Of a stretch of 64,000 nucleotides of DNA, positions 27,601 through 37,056 are shown piece by piece. The DNA is from Planktothrix paucivesiculata PCC 9631 (GTDB lineage Bacteria > Cyanobacteriota > Cyanobacteriia > Cyanobacteriales > Microcoleaceae). The stretch is taken from positions 13,128 through 77,127 of the forward strand of contig NZ_LR735021.1 of assembly GCF_900009265.2 (NCBI RefSeq), written 5' to 3'. Below the pieces are notes generated by a model, which was not told where the DNA came from, ran no database searches, and saw only the letters and a list, made by a program, of their open reading frames with translations. Each line of letters begins with the position of its first letter. Position 1 is the stretch's first letter. The position numbers were made by a program, and so were the translations under genes.

Positions 27601-30600
27601 CAACACCAAAAAATCAAGATTCAAATCTTTACTAGCTGCATCTAAATTAATCACACCTGCTACTTTTGGAGCCAACACTGACTGAAACTCGGCTGAGGTT
27701 TTTTTGATAATAAAATTATCCCGCACAATCCCCGCACAATGTAAAATACCATTCAAGGAACCATATTCTTTTGTAATTCGTTGCATGAGCAGATCGACAT
27801 CATTTTTATTGCTGATATCAGCCTGCCAATACTCTACCCTTGCGCCAAGTTTTTGCAGTTGATGAAAAAGAGATTTTTGCTTTTCTAAACTTAGGTCTGA
27901 TCGCCCAGTTAAAATAATCGTAGAACTCTGGGTTTTAGTAGCAATTTCTTCGGCAAAAATCAAGCCCAAACCACCTGCACCACCAGTAATTAAATAAACG
28001 CCTCCTTCTCGCCAAGGGGTTTGGTAAGTGCGATTGGAAATGACAAGCTCTTTCCATGCCAATACTTTACGCTGCCCAAGATAATACCTAATCTGCTTAT
28101 CTTCTAGGCATTGACAATTTTCATTGAGTTTCTTCAGCAGACTAGTTTCCGTCTCGTCAGCAGAAACTTCAATTACCTGCCCGAATACTTTTGGGTTTTC
28201 CAGTTGAGCCGTTTTGAGTATACCGGAAATAGCCGATAAGCATTGTTTTTCTGTTTGTTGAGGAACCACACATTGAATAAAGGTTTTACCCCGATTTTTA
28301 CTAACGAGAATTTCCTGAATAATTTCAAATATTTTAGTAAAATGATCCTGATAAATTTTCTCTAAAGTTGTGTTGTTGGGTAAAGTGTGAGCAGATGCTA
28401 AATGCACAAATTCAACACTTGGCATTTCGGGTTGCATCTCCACCACAGAGATATGATCCATCCCAGATAATAAGACGAGATGCAGATCATACTCTAACGA
28501 TTCAACAGTTTGGGTAACAGCTTTTTCTTGCCAGTGTGGATAACAAATTAAAGTTTCTGATGAAGATGAAGACACTGTTGGCAGTTGTTCTACTTCTTGT
28601 TCGCGATCGCTACCAAAATACTCGCCAGTAAAAGGGTAAGTAGGCAACCCTGCTAATCGATGAAATAATCCAGATTGATAAAAAACACTCCAATCTACCG
28701 ATGTACCTTGCTCCCACAACTGAGCAAGTTGTTCTACTTTGCGATCGGATATTAATTTTTGAATTAAGGCTGTTTCTTCCTGATTATTTCTACTAACTAA
28801 TTTTTCATTTTCTGTGCTTTTTTCTCTATTTTCAAGCCATTGTTTTAACTGTTGAATCAGAGTTTGTTGATTATTTGCAATTAAAGCTAAACGATAGGTA
28901 AACGCTTCCCTTCCTACTTGAAAAGTATACAAGAAACGCTCAAATTGAATGCCGGGATTATCTTCCAGATATCGCTTTACATTGTAGGCATAGTGTTGTA
29001 AAGTTGACTCACTTTCAGCAGAAAGTAGAAATACGCCTGGTCTAAATACGTTGATTTCTGTTGGCGATCGAGGAATATAATGTTCCAGAACCAAGTGTGC
29101 GTTAGTGCCACTAAAACCAAATGAGCTAACCGCCGCCAGACGTGAACCCTGTGCATTCAGAGGCCAAGGTTTTAGCTGAGTATTAACGTAAACAGGACTG
29201 TTATCAAAATCAATGTGTTGATTGCCCCGATCAAAGTTAATTGATGGTGGTATTTGTTGGTGTTTCATACTCAGCAAAACTTTAATCACACCTAACACAC
29301 CAGCGGCAGCGGTTGTATGTCCTACGTTAGCTTTTAATGAACTGATCGCACAGAATTTTCGTTTTGCGGTAAAGGACTGAAAACTTTTATTAAGTGCATG
29401 AATCTCTATCGGATCGCCGAGTTTAGTAGCTGTTCCATGAGCTTCAATATACTGTAAATCTTCCAGATTAATATTAGCCTTTTGATAGACTGAACTTTCC
29501 AATTCACTTTGAGAAACAAAGCTAGGAACAGTCAAGCTAGAAGTTTGTCCATCCTGATTAATCCCACAACCTCGAATAATGCCATAAATTGCATCGCCAT
29601 CGCGCTGGGCTTCCTGCAAACGTTTAAGAATAACAACACCAACTCCATCACCAACTACAATTCCATCGGCATTGTTATCAAAGGGGCGGCACTGACCCGT
29701 TTTAGAAAGCATCCCTGCATTGTGCATGGCGATAAAAGTACCAGGATGCTGATAAAATGTCACGCCTCCAGCAATAGCAAGATTAATTTCACCATTTTTT
29801 AAAGCTTTGCTTGCCACATCAATAGCAACTAAAGAAGAAGAACAAGCTGTATTAATAGTCAGTGCAGGGCCTTTTAAGTCTAGGAAATAAGCTATACGTG
29901 CTGATAGAATACTTGTCTCTGAACCGAGCATATCAAAATGGGAAAAACCTTTGCCGAGTGAAGCACTTCCCATCGCACCTATATAAGTTCCTACAGCTTT
30001 TTTCTTTAATGACGAAGGTTTATAACCTGCATCTTCTAAAGCGCGATAACATTCTTCTAAAAGTATGCGTTGGGTTGCATCCATCGCTTTGGCTTCTCTG
30101 GGTGAGATATGAAAAAACAGCGAGTCAAAATAATCTAAATCGGGCATCATGCCATAGCGAATGGGAAAAGTTTCTGAACAATGGGAGGCGATATAGTCAA
30201 GCCATTCGGGTTTATTCAGGTCGGCAATACAATTTTTCCCTTGACTAACTACCTGCCAAAATTGCTCTTGATCTTTGGCTCCAGCACAGCGACAGGAAAT
30301 GCCGATAATCGCAATATCATTGTTTGTATTGTTGTTTATTACAGGTATTTTCTCTTCAATAAATGCAGCATATTTTTCTGCTGTTACTAATAGATTGTAA
30401 TTCCATGATCTAATCGGTTTACGCCCTAATTCAACTTGGATATATTGGGCTAAATCCTCTAAATTATGGCACTCAAATATTATACTGCTGGGCAAATACA
30501 GATCAAATTCTGTGTTAATAGCTTCCAATAATTCTACTGCATTTATAGAAGTAATTCCCAATTCTCCAAGTTGAAGTCGTTCTATAGATTTGAGTTCCTG

Positions 30601-33600
30601 TGCTGCAAATCCTAAGATGTTAACAAAAATGTTGACTAGGATGCTTTTTATTTTCTCTAAGTTAGGTATATTCTCATTAAGTGTGGGAGGCAAAATTTCT
30701 TTAGACTTGTTCACAGATAGCTCAGTTTTTTTCAGTCCTCCCATTGGTGGATAAGGGATATGACCAATCCGCAACATTTCATCTAATGCGTGGCTATATG
30801 GTGTTTGATTGGCGATTTTTCGGGTGTTATAATCACGCCGTTCTTGTTCGCTGCGCTGAGTATCTTTTCTCAATTTTAACAAGTTATAAGTAATCCAACC
30901 TTTTTCTAGTGCGATCGCTTGATTAGCATAATTACGATAACTATCCTGACTCACTTTCGGCAAATGCTTGGTATGTTCAGCGTGTTCTGGATCATAAAGA
31001 TAGTTGGAAATTTCCCTCGATACATCAATAATTTCATCAATAATTAAATTGTGTTTTGATAACAGGTCAATCCACTGTTGTTGAGTAGGGATACTAATTT
31101 CCACATTCGGATCGACAATACTACCTCGCAGATTGCCGATATAATCCATGAGCAAAATTTTTCCGTTCTCACTAAGCGCGTCTGCCATTTTCCGAAACAA
31201 AGCATCTTTATCACGAATATGAAAAGTGACTTCAACGCCGAGAATAATGTCACAGCGATCAGGGAATTTATCTTTTGAACTATCTTTGTGATAAATATGA
31301 GCGCGGGAACCCAAATTCATATTTTCAATCCGGCGATTTCCCAAAACTGCTTGAGATTCGGTAATGGTAAAACCGTCAGTTTGAATATGAGGATAAAGTG
31401 CGGCGATTTGAATTACATCCGTTCCATGACCGCATCCAATATCAAGAACAGTGTGAATTTTGGCAAAGTTTTCCCGACAAAAAAGAACCTGACGGACTTC
31501 CCGTTGTTTTTCTTTAATCATTTCTAGTTCTTCGGGATACTTTGCTGCATTCATAGCCACACGAGTCATCGAAAAGCCGGGAATTCTTTGGGGAAAAGCG
31601 CCGAAAGTTAAATACTCTTCCTGAAATTCTTCATCACATTCTTGTGACATTCTTGTATAAAATTCAACGACTTTATTTTCTTCTCCGCTTGGCTCTAAGT
31701 TGAGATTATTCTCTAAGTTACATTCAGCTTCTGAAAATTCATTCTCATGAGGAACGATCGAGCAAGTTCTTCTCACAAAAGGATAAGTTGGCAAACCATT
31801 AATCCTGTCTAAAATTCTTTCATTATGCCACTCATCCCAAGGAATAGTATTACCTTGTACCCAAAGTTCAGCCACAGCGAGAGCATTATCAGCATCACCT
31901 TCTTTTACCCTTGCTGCTACTGCTTCTGGATTCTTGATTTTCGCTTGTGTTAAATCACCGTAAAAACCTACTTCACCTAGTTCACGGGTTTCCAGCCAAC
32001 GATTAAGATATTTCTCAATTTCCTCCGATTGTTTAACTACAAAAGCTAGGCGACAGGTCATACTTTCCCGGCCTACTTGTAGGGTGTAAGCTATCGATCG
32101 TAGATTGAGATTTTGATGATTCTTTAAGTAGATTAACCAGTCCTGAACATATTGTTCTAAGCGTTCTTCATTTTTGGCTGATAAAACAAACAATACAGGC
32201 TCCTGGCTCTCGCTCACAGGCTCTACATTAACAGCGTATTCCTCCACAATCACACAAGCATTCACCCCGCCAGCGCCAATGTTCATAATCCCGGCTCTCC
32301 GAGGGACTTCTACTCCATCGACGCTCACGGGTTTCCATTCGCTAAGGTCTTGTTGTAACTCAAAGGGTAGTCGCTGGAAATCAATACTAGGACTGAGTTC
32401 TCTGGAACGCAAGGTGGGTACTAGGGTTTTATTGTGCAATGATAAAATGACTTTGGTCAGTTGCGACATTCCCGATGCTGATTCGCAGTGTCCGATATTG
32501 GGTTTGACTGAGCCAATGCGATAGGCTCCTTCAACATGATAACGATCACGAAAAACCTCGGTCAATGCACTTGCTTCTATCGCATCACCCATTTCTGAAC
32601 CTTGTGCTGCGGCTTCAATATAACTGATGCTTCGCGCATCAATGCCACTATCTTGCAAAGCTTGGCGAATCACAGCGGCTTTCGGTTCAGGATTGGGGGT
32701 TTTATAGCCATTTGTCTTACCATCATGATTGACCGCACTACCTCGAATCAAGGCATAGATGCGATCGCGATCTTTAATCGCTCGATCGTAAGATTTAAGA
32801 ATAACAACCCCAACTCCTTCTCCGGGAACAAAACCATCACCATCTTTTTCAAAAGCAGCACAAATCGAACTGCTGGAAACAAATTTTCCTAAAGAAAGTT
32901 CGAGATATGACGAGGGATGTGCATATAAATTTACACCCCCAACTATAGCCATATCTCCCTTACCAGAACGAATATATTCACAAGCTTCATGTATAGCAAC
33001 TAAAGAAGAGGAACACATCGTATCGATCGGGAAACTTGGCCCTTGGAGATTCAGGAAATAAGAAACCCGATTTACTAGAGAGGCATAAGATGTAGCTGGA
33101 AAAATAGCGTTGCGATCGCTATTTTCAAATTCTGTGCGATATAAATTAAAGCCTTGTTTTGTAATTCCGGCAAAAACACCAATTCTTTGCCGTAAATCAG
33201 CCGATATATGGGAAGGTGAATACCCAGCATCTTCTAGTGCTTTCCAACTTTCCTCAAGGAATAGGCGTTCCTGGGGATCAATATTAGCTGCTTCACGGGG
33301 AGTCATGTTAAAAAATATCGGATCAAATCGATCAAAGTCCTCTAAAAAACCACCCCATTTGCTATAACTTTTTCCTAATTTCACTGCTTGATTGCGATCA
33401 GGATGATAATGATGTTGCCAATCCCAACGCTGCTTAGGAATCTCCTCAATGCAGTATTCGCCGTTTTGCAATTTTTGCCAAAATTCGGCTATTGTTTTCG
33501 CTTTTGGATAACGACCACTCAATCCGATAATAGCGATCGGTTGTTTTGTAGCAATATTTGGTATTAAAACAGGCTGAGTTTTGACAGATTCAACTTTTAG

Positions 33601-35199
33601 ATCTGGAATAGCGATCGAGGTATTCCAATCAATCCATTTCCGGCAACCATCCATATAGTTTGTGGCTAAATGATCTGCTAAATCAGCTAAGTTTTGGAAT
33701 TGATAAAATAGAGTTTGAGATACAGAGCCTAACCTCTCAGTCAACTTGTGATTTAACTGGCTAATTATGATTGAATCAATACCATAATTTTCTAGAGGTT
33801 CTTCTGGATCGATCTTGTTTAAAGGTAGCTTAGTTATTTCGGCAAATAAACTTTTTAATTGGTCAAGGGTTTTTTGTTTTAGTTGCCTGTCATCCAGAAC
33901 AGTTTGAGAATCACTTCCTTGAGACCGAACTGTTTTTTCTGGCAAGTTCAAAAAGAATTGTTTAAGTTTAGCCACATCACCCTCTAGGATCATCACCTGA
34001 TCCTGATTGCTAGCAAAGGCTTTATACAAAGCACGAATGCCAGCCGAAGTAGGCATAGCAACTAGACCAATACTTTGCGCCATCATTTTCTCGATCGCTT
34101 CATCAACTCGCATACCACCCTCTTGCCATAAGGGCCAGTTAATTGATAAACTCCGCCCTTGACGTTGATGTGATTGCACAAGTTGATTACGGTATTTCGC
34201 ATAGCAATCCATAAAGGCGTTAGCACAAGCATAATCCGCTTGTCCGACGTTACCTATAGCACCCGCTAGTGACGAACAGAAAAAGAAAAAGTCTAATGGT
34301 TGGTCTTTAGTCGCCTCATCAAGATTCACCGATCCCATGACTTTGGGCGCAAGTACTTTTTCTAACTCTTGTGATGTTTTTTTAATAATAAAGTTATCGT
34401 AAATCACACCAGCAGCGTGAATAATACCGTCGAGATAACCGAAATTTTGGTTAATATCTTCGATCAAATTTGTAACACTTTGCGAATCGCAAATGTCCGC
34501 TTGTCGATATTCAATATGTGTATTACTTTTTATACATAATTTCTCTAAGCTTTGCATTAGCTGTTGCTTCGTCTCGTTAAGTGGCGATCGACCAGCAAGA
34601 ATAATCGTTCCATCACAAATTTGTTGGGCAATCTCCTTACTAAAAATCAAACCTAAACCACCAAGACCTCCAGTAATTAGATATTTCCCCTTTTCCTTCC
34701 AAGGGATAAGTACTTCATCGTTAGAAATCAGTATTTCCTTCCATCCCCCAATCCGACGGTCTCCGTTGTGATAATCAATTTTTTGGTCTAAAGGCGTTTG
34801 AGCATTCGTTTTTAGTTTGGCAACAATATCTTCTGCATCCTCATTCGGTGCTATGGTTATTAGTTGACCGATCAGATTTGGGTTTTCCAGGTGAGCCGTC
34901 ATCAGCAAACCAGCAAGACCAGCAAAAAGCTGATGTTCAGGCCAATTACGAATTACCAACTGAAGTAGAATTTTTCCTTCTTGTTTCGTTGTGAGTAACT
35001 GTTGAATTTCTGTAAATAGCTGCCACGCATAGCATTGGAAACGTTCAGCGATATTTTTTGATGGTGATTTCAGAACGAGACAATCGATCGTTTCCATCCT
35101 GCCAGCGATACTGTCCTGCATCATTCCGTTAGGTTCACAAAGAATCACCAAATGTCTGCTGTACTGCGTGATTAATCTTAAATTTTCGTAAGTGTTCAC
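21688..35199 (-). CDS. PKS-B: trans-AT polyketide synthase starting with KR and ending with KS0
   Basis: This is a 4,503-residue PKS without AT domains. Order (nt, approximate): KR 34690-33990 with its structural half upstream; ACP near 33775; KS0 33545-32240 (Cys 33015-33013, HGTGT replaced by AAQGS); MT 31640-30790 (VLDIGCGHGTD); ACP near 30550 (GITS); KS 30325-29070; KR 28010-27410; ACP near 27065; KS 26830-25500; KR 24290-23690; ACP near 23335; KS 23065-21860 with NGSGS for HGTGT, then about 56 residues of tail. The N-terminal KR lacks its own KS, so the preceding protein should end in a KS. The KS0-MT-ACP unit suggests O-methylation of the hydroxyl made by the first KR. The last KS with the N-terminal DH-ACP of PKS-A forms a split dehydrating unit. 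The start is GTG at 35199 with AGGGAG 8 bases before it. Confidence 0.95.
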   Translation of the reverse strand: MNTYENLRLITQYSRHLVILCEPNGMMQDSIAGRMETIDCLVLKSPSKNIAERFQCYAWQLFTEIQQLLTTKQEGKILLQLVIRNWPEHQLFAGLAGLLMTAHLENPNLIGQLITIAPNEDAEDIVAKLKTNAQTPLDQKIDYHNGDRRIGGWKEILISNDEVLIPWKEKGKYLITGGLGGLGLIFSKEIAQQICDGTIILAGRSPLNETKQQLMQSLEKLCIKSNTHIEYRQADICDSQSVTNLIEDINQNFGYLDGIIHAAGVIYDNFIIKKTSQELEKVLAPKVMGSVNLDEATKDQPLDFFFFCSSLAGAIGNVGQADYACANAFMDCYAKYRNQLVQSHQRQGRSLSINWPLWQEGGMRVDEAIEKMMAQSIGLVAMPTSAGIRALYKAFASNQDQVMILEGDVAKLKQFFLNLPEKTVRSQGSDSQTVLDDRQLKQKTLDQLKSLFAEITKLPLNKIDPEEPLENYGIDSIIISQLNHKLTERLGSVSQTLFYQFQNLADLADHLATNYMDGCRKWIDWNTSIAIPDLKVESVKTQPVLIPNIATKQPIAIIGLSGRYPKAKTIAEFWQKLQNGEYCIEEIPKQRWDWQHHYHPDRNQAVKLGKSYSKWGGFLEDFDRFDPIFFNMTPREAANIDPQERLFLEESWKALEDAGYSPSHISADLRQRIGVFAGITKQGFNLYRTEFENSDRNAIFPATSYASLVNRVSYFLNLQGPSFPIDTMCSSSLVAIHEACEYIRSGKGDMAIVGGVNLYAHPSSYLELSLGKFVSSSSICAAFEKDGDGFVPGEGVGVVILKSYDRAIKDRDRIYALIRGSAVNHDGKTNGYKTPNPEPKAAVIRQALQDSGIDARSISYIEAAAQGSEMGDAIEASALTEVFRDRYHVEGAYRIGSVKPNIGHCESASGMSQLTKVILSLHNKTLVPTLRSRELSPSIDFQRLPFELQQDLSEWKPVSVDGVEVPRRAGIMNIGAGGVNACVIVEEYAVNVEPVSESQEPVLFVLSAKNEERLEQYVQDWLIYLKNHQNLNLRSIAYTLQVGRESMTCRLAFVVKQSEEIEKYLNRWLETRELGEVGFYGDLTQAKIKNPEAVAARVKEGDADNALAVAELWVQGNTIPWDEWHNERILDRINGLPTYPFVRRTCSIVPHENEFSEAECNLENNLNLEPSGEENKVVEFYTRMSQECDEEFQEEYLTFGAFPQRIPGFSMTRVAMNAAKYPEELEMIKEKQREVRQVLFCRENFAKIHTVLDIGCGHGTDVIQIAALYPHIQTDGFTITESQAVLGNRRIENMNLGSRAHIYHKDSSKDKFPDRCDIILGVEVTFHIRDKDALFRKMADALSENGKILLMDYIGNLRGSIVDPNVEISIPTQQQWIDLLSKHNLIIDEIIDVSREISNYLYDPEHAEHTKHLPKVSQDSYRNYANQAIALEKGWITYNLLKLRKDTQRSEQERRDYNTRKIANQTPYSHALDEMLRIGHIPYPPMGGLKKTELSVNKSKEILPPTLNENIPNLEKIKSILVNIFVNILGFAAQELKSIERLQLGELGITSINAVELLEAINTEFDLYLPSSIIFECHNLEDLAQYIQVELGRKPIRSWNYNLLVTAEKYAAFIEEKIPVINNNTNNDIAIIGISCRCAGAKDQEQFWQVVSQGKNCIADLNKPEWLDYIASHCSETFPIRYGMMPDLDYFDSLFFHISPREAKAMDATQRILLEECYRALEDAGYKPSSLKKKAVGTYIGAMGSASLGKGFSHFDMLGSETSILSARIAYFLDLKGPALTINTACSSSLVAIDVASKALKNGEINLAIAGGVTFYQHPGTFIAMHNAGMLSKTGQCRPFDNNADGIVVGDGVGVVILKRLQEAQRDGDAIYGIIRGCGINQDGQTSSLTVPSFVSQSELESSVYQKANINLEDLQYIEAHGTATKLGDPIEIHALNKSFQSFTAKRKFCAISSLKANVGHTTAAAGVLGVIKVLLSMKHQQIPPSINFDRGNQHIDFDNSPVYVNTQLKPWPLNAQGSRLAAVSSFGFSGTNAHLVLEHYIPRSPTEINVFRPGVFLLSAESESTLQHYAYNVKRYLEDNPGIQFERFLYTFQVGREAFTYRLALIANNQQTLIQQLKQWLENREKSTENEKLVSRNNQEETALIQKLISDRKVEQLAQLWEQGTSVDWSVFYQSGLFHRLAGLPTYPFTGEYFGSDREQEVEQLPTVSSSSSETLICYPHWQEKAVTQTVESLEYDLHLVLLSGMDHISVVEMQPEMPSVEFVHLASAHTLPNNTTLEKIYQDHFTKIFEIIQEILVSKNRGKTFIQCVVPQQTEKQCLSAISGILKTAQLENPKVFGQVIEVSADETETSLLKKLNENCQCLEDKQIRYYLGQRKVLAWKELVISNRTYQTPWREGGVYLITGGAGGLGLIFAEEIATKTQSSTIILTGRSDLSLEKQKSLFHQLQKLGARVEYWQADISNKNDVDLLMQRITKEYGSLNGILHCAGIVRDNFIIKKTSAEFQSVLAPKVAGVINLDAASKDLNLDFLVLFSSISGTMGNRGQADYAIANAFMDAFSSYRNDLVKAGQRWGQTLSINWPLWEAGGMQLDAHHKAAMKQSVGLETINTVQGVQALFKGLASGPSQILVAGGHLPTLKKWLLREPSTEKTSDRSKINLKGNNQEKSLTQVEKQQLQEKTLIQLKGLLGESFGLAPSRIKASDAFEHYGIDSVIIIQLNQELAKVFPEISQTLFFEYQTSQALVAYLVDEYPQECMTWTGLKNKKAIAKSPLPETTISKSKVLNVVNSQVTEAIAIIGVSGHFSQADTLQAYWQNLLAGIDCVGEIPSSRWSLEDFFVEDADEAIAQRKSYSKWGSFLEGFADFDPLFFGIPPRDVLSIDPQERLFLQASWEALEDAGYTRDTVRDIYQQQVGVFAGITKTGFDLYGPELWKRGEQVFPHTSFSSVANRTSYFLNLQGPSLSIDTMCSSSLIAIHEACEHLRRQNCQLAFAGGVNLYLHPSTYVQMCALRMLSKDGKCKAFGKGGNGFVPGEGVGVVLLKPLSAAIRDRDNIYAIIRASHVNHDGKTNGYTVPNPKAQADLIRQTLNKAGVDARSISYIEAHGTGTELGDPIEITGLTQAFNKETADTGFCAIGSAKSNLGHLEAASGIAGLCKIILQLKHRQIVPSLHTEDLNPNIAFDKTPFVVQQTLSEWKRPIVEINGEVKEYPRRAGISSFGAGGSNAHLIIEEYAEEDVFEYVNEDIHQPVAIVLSAKNTEQLIKMADNLRHFLIAQTEAKLLRLEDIAYTLQTGREAMEERLAMIVSSLDELENKLKSFVEGQEDIPLLYRGHLQQDRDLLADFASEEEFSTIIDEWIASKRINKLLNLWVRGFTIDWQKFYDNRNPQRISLPTYPFAKEFYWFDLPGLAQSSFDRQPNTTQDSATSRKIHYLQKYWVLDESRFDRSQYQKQLTGKVAILSNQETLLLATLLAEEFPNSQIVEFNSIKSQLEQSDTDWSEYIGCIDLLGCCKGEITEDSLDWILWFQCLIEKGSRTNLKLLGITQGLESFQNDEVNLSGASRVGLYRMLQSEYSFVQSRHVDIEPRLKTAALAEQIASEFLLNDDNCEVCCRDRKRYVSCLTERVLEAPKTQSTELQFAEEEVLLITGGTGGLGLLCAQHFAQHYAVKRLVLTGRETLPPKTEWATPQNDKVQQKIRAIQALEAQGVKVEVLSLNLSDRAAVQESLRQITTNFGPIAGLLHCAGIVDSENPAFVRKSIADIAKVLEPKVVGLRSLLKQCQQQPLKFAVLFSSVSAIIPSLASGQSDYAMANTYMDYVAEATGGIVVSIQWSSWQEAGMGAANTPAYKQTGLLHQTNQEGLQLLDNILTSKMGPVVLPAVVHSASWNPQQLMKHQNRQINSTQTLIQNQQMPALAEPLTQSNISNKFTLDNLINLFSQELGIAKQKLDLDKSFADYGLDSIWLAQLTSKINQQLIEPIAPSSLYEYSSLKSLASWLTSEQASALKNTIIHQKIEPKNSEHTTQISPPLEKSQPHISGITSPKSSSPKPLEIAVVGMSCQFPGAKNLDEYWTLLSEGKSSICPVSGDRWSSPTPFYAGLIDNISDFDPAFFLIPPEDAKVIDPQAFLVLEECLNLFYHAGYTLEEIKGSATGVFLGARSQHFVDAADLYQAKNPIVSAQNYLATHVSQFFDLKGPSLVIDTACSSALVGMNFAIQSLLSGEIDSAVVGGVSLLVNENAHRIFQQRNLLNQGSKFHIFDRRASGITLGEGVGLVLLKTLQQAQHDRDRIYAIIKGLAINNDGRTAGPATPNIKALKEVMQRALAQSAKQPQDIIHIEANGSGSEVTDLLELKAIEAVYRSENKTPCSLGSIKPNIGHPLCAEGIAGLIKLVCMLNHQQQVPFLSGQMPLTHYNIDTSPFYFCRQSSAWMETSPLVFALNCFADGGTNAHIIIGSWLQEESGKQRQAITPPQLKRVNVRGNSFVPETVIEEKVAQDTKEASHNPWWGDST

Positions 35200-35207
35200 A
35201 GGGTAAA

Positions 35208-35213
35208 CTCCCT
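35208..35213 (-). promoter_or_regulatory. Ribosome binding site of PKS-B
   Basis: AGGGAG on the minus strand lies 8 bases upstream of the GTG start at 35199-35197 and decides the start. The 182-bp gap to the Rieske gene at 35382 must hold divergent promoters for both genes. It is AT-rich, and no clear promoter boxes could be fixed by eye. Confidence 0.6.
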
Positions 35214-35621
35214 ATCAATCAATGGGTTCATTAAAGATCGGCTCCAGACATACTGCAATAATCACATCACCATTTTCTCAGAAGAGAAGCCACACCAGCC
35301 GATTATTAAATTTTGTGACATTTTATATTCTGAAAAATAAATTTCTGATATATTTCTTATATTTCAGACTCATTTTGTCTTATGAGCGAAGAACTTGAGA
35401 AAGCCTCAGAGCGAAGGCTCGACCGATCAGAAACAGGAACAGGAGTCGAGAAAAATCCCCTGAATCTGAGTGCCAGTTGGTACATCGCTATGCTCTCTAA
35501 AGAATTGGGGAAAAAGCCAAAAGCCATTGAGTTATTCGCTCAGTCCTTGGTTGTTTGGCGAGATGCAAAGGGTAAGCCAGTACTCATGGAGCGTTTCTGT
35601 TCCCACATGGGCGCTAGTCTG

Positions 35622-35631
35622 GCGCTTGGGG
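35622..35631. repeat. 10-bp target duplication of the ISAs1 element (left copy)
   Basis: GCGCTTGGGG here is repeated exactly at 37057-37066 immediately after the right end of the element. Collapsing the two copies restores the Rieske reading frame. Confidence 0.93.
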
Positions 35632-37056
35632 CAGGGGGTTTTCATTTTCCCAAATGCGATCGCTATCTTCAAAAAAAATTATCAATTTTTCCGATCAAAT
35701 TCTCTCTAATTTTCATCAGATAAGTGGGAAATATTAAGAATGAACAATTTTCATATTTATTAACAGCAAAAGATAGCCATTGTCTTGATTAATAAGACTT
35801 TATGACTATTTATTATTAAATATTTTGAATGTTTTTTTAGAAAAATAGTTTTAAAAACTTAATTAATTCAGGCGATCGCTAAAATCTTTTCCCAATTATT
35901 TCCCAACCATGACTGTCCCTCTTTTATTGAGCTAAAACCCAAACTTCTGTATATATTCAAAATTAATGTTACTAATAACGAGAATTTTCCGGCTACGTCT
36001 ATGCCTTTTATTCTTGATTTATCTTCATTAAAATTCACATCTTTGACCCAATGTACTTGATTTTCAATTAACCAATGTGCTTTAATTTTTTCTGCAAATG
36101 TTTTCGCACTTAATTTCTGACTACTAATATAATATAAAGTCTCATTATATTCTTGATCACCCCGAAAACCCGTTCTTTCTACCTGAATAAAACTTTGAAG
36201 ATGAGGATAATTTTTATGGTTGACATTTTGGCTATCAAATACTGATACTTTTCTGCTAATATTTCGCCCATGACTGACATCTTTTTCTTCATATACCGTT
36301 AAAGGTTTTTCGATTTCTGCTAAAATCTTGATCCGATTGTGCAATTTAATTTGATTCCCTTTTACCGTAATTAAATAATTATTTTTGCTCTCAATTATTG
36401 CCTGAGTTGTTTCCTTACTACAATGGAGAGCATCGAGGGTAAATACTTTATTTAATAACCCGCATTTTTCTATCATAGACAGAACTTTAGCGTTTTCAGA
36501 ACTTTGTTTACTTTCAAAACTTTCCGATTTAATTACTAACTTTGTTTCTTGACTAAACCAAGATACCATAATTAACATATTTTGTTTCTGATTTTCATAG
36601 TTAGTCAGGGTGTTTTTTAAAGATTTTCCATCGATCGCAATCCAATCAACGCCTTCTTGTTGCCAATAATATTCCTGGACTATTGACTGAAAAACCAACT
36701 GAATTTCTATTGAATTTATTCCGAGCATTACTCGTCTTATGGTACTATAAGACGGCAATTTTTTAGTGTTAGTTTCTAATAATTTAATTAGCTTATTTTC
36801 TTCATTTTTTCTAAAATTATCTATTTGCTTATAAGTAACATTGCCAGTTAGCAGTGCTAAAACAATGATAGTCAACACTACCCATAATTCATGTCTTTTA
36901 CCACGATTTTTCCGAAAATCCTTGACTAACTTCAGTTGTTCGATTATACTGTTTAACATAGTTTTTTAAAATCAAATAAAAGTGATCTTTCTTTGATTTT
37001 ACCAAAAAAAGATCACTTTTATTTTCTTTTTTACCCCCGACAATGAAAACACCCTG
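35632..37056. mobile_element. ISAs1-family insertion sequence, 1425 bp
   Basis: The ends are inverted repeats: CAGGGGGTTTTCATTTTC at the left, and on the opposite strand at the right CAGGGTGTTTTCATTGTC. The element is flanked by the perfect 10-bp direct repeat GCGCTTGGGG (35622-35631 and 37057-37066), within the 8-10 bp typical of ISAs1. It carries one transposase gene on the minus strand. A long AT-rich stretch (35724-35867) between the left end and the transposase stop holds nothing recognisable. Perfect target copies and an intact transposase point to a recent insertion. Confidence 0.93.
35868..36959 (-). CDS. ISAs1-family transposase
   Basis: The 363-residue protein matches the ISAs1 DDE transposases. 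It has an N-terminal segment LVKDFRKNRGKRHELWVVL, the first catalytic Asp in WIAIDGKSLKNT, a second Asp in FTLDALHC, and the C-terminal signature HWLIENQVHWVKDVNFNED with the catalytic Glu. Length is normal for the family and no frameshift is seen, so it is probably functional. It is encoded on the strand opposite to the Rieske gene it interrupts. Confidence 0.93.
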   Translation of the reverse strand: MLNSIIEQLKLVKDFRKNRGKRHELWVVLTIIVLALLTGNVTYKQIDNFRKNEENKLIKLLETNTKKLPSYSTIRRVMLGINSIEIQLVFQSIVQEYYWQQEGVDWIAIDGKSLKNTLTNYENQKQNMLIMVSWFSQETKLVIKSESFESKQSSENAKVLSMIEKCGLLNKVFTLDALHCSKETTQAIIESKNNYLITVKGNQIKLHNRIKILAEIEKPLTVYEEKDVSHGRNISRKVSVFDSQNVNHKNYPHLQSFIQVERTGFRGDQEYNETLYYISSQKLSAKTFAEKIKAHWLIENQVHWVKDVNFNEDKSRIKGIDVAGKFSLLVTLILNIYRSLGFSSIKEGQSWLGNNWEKILAIA

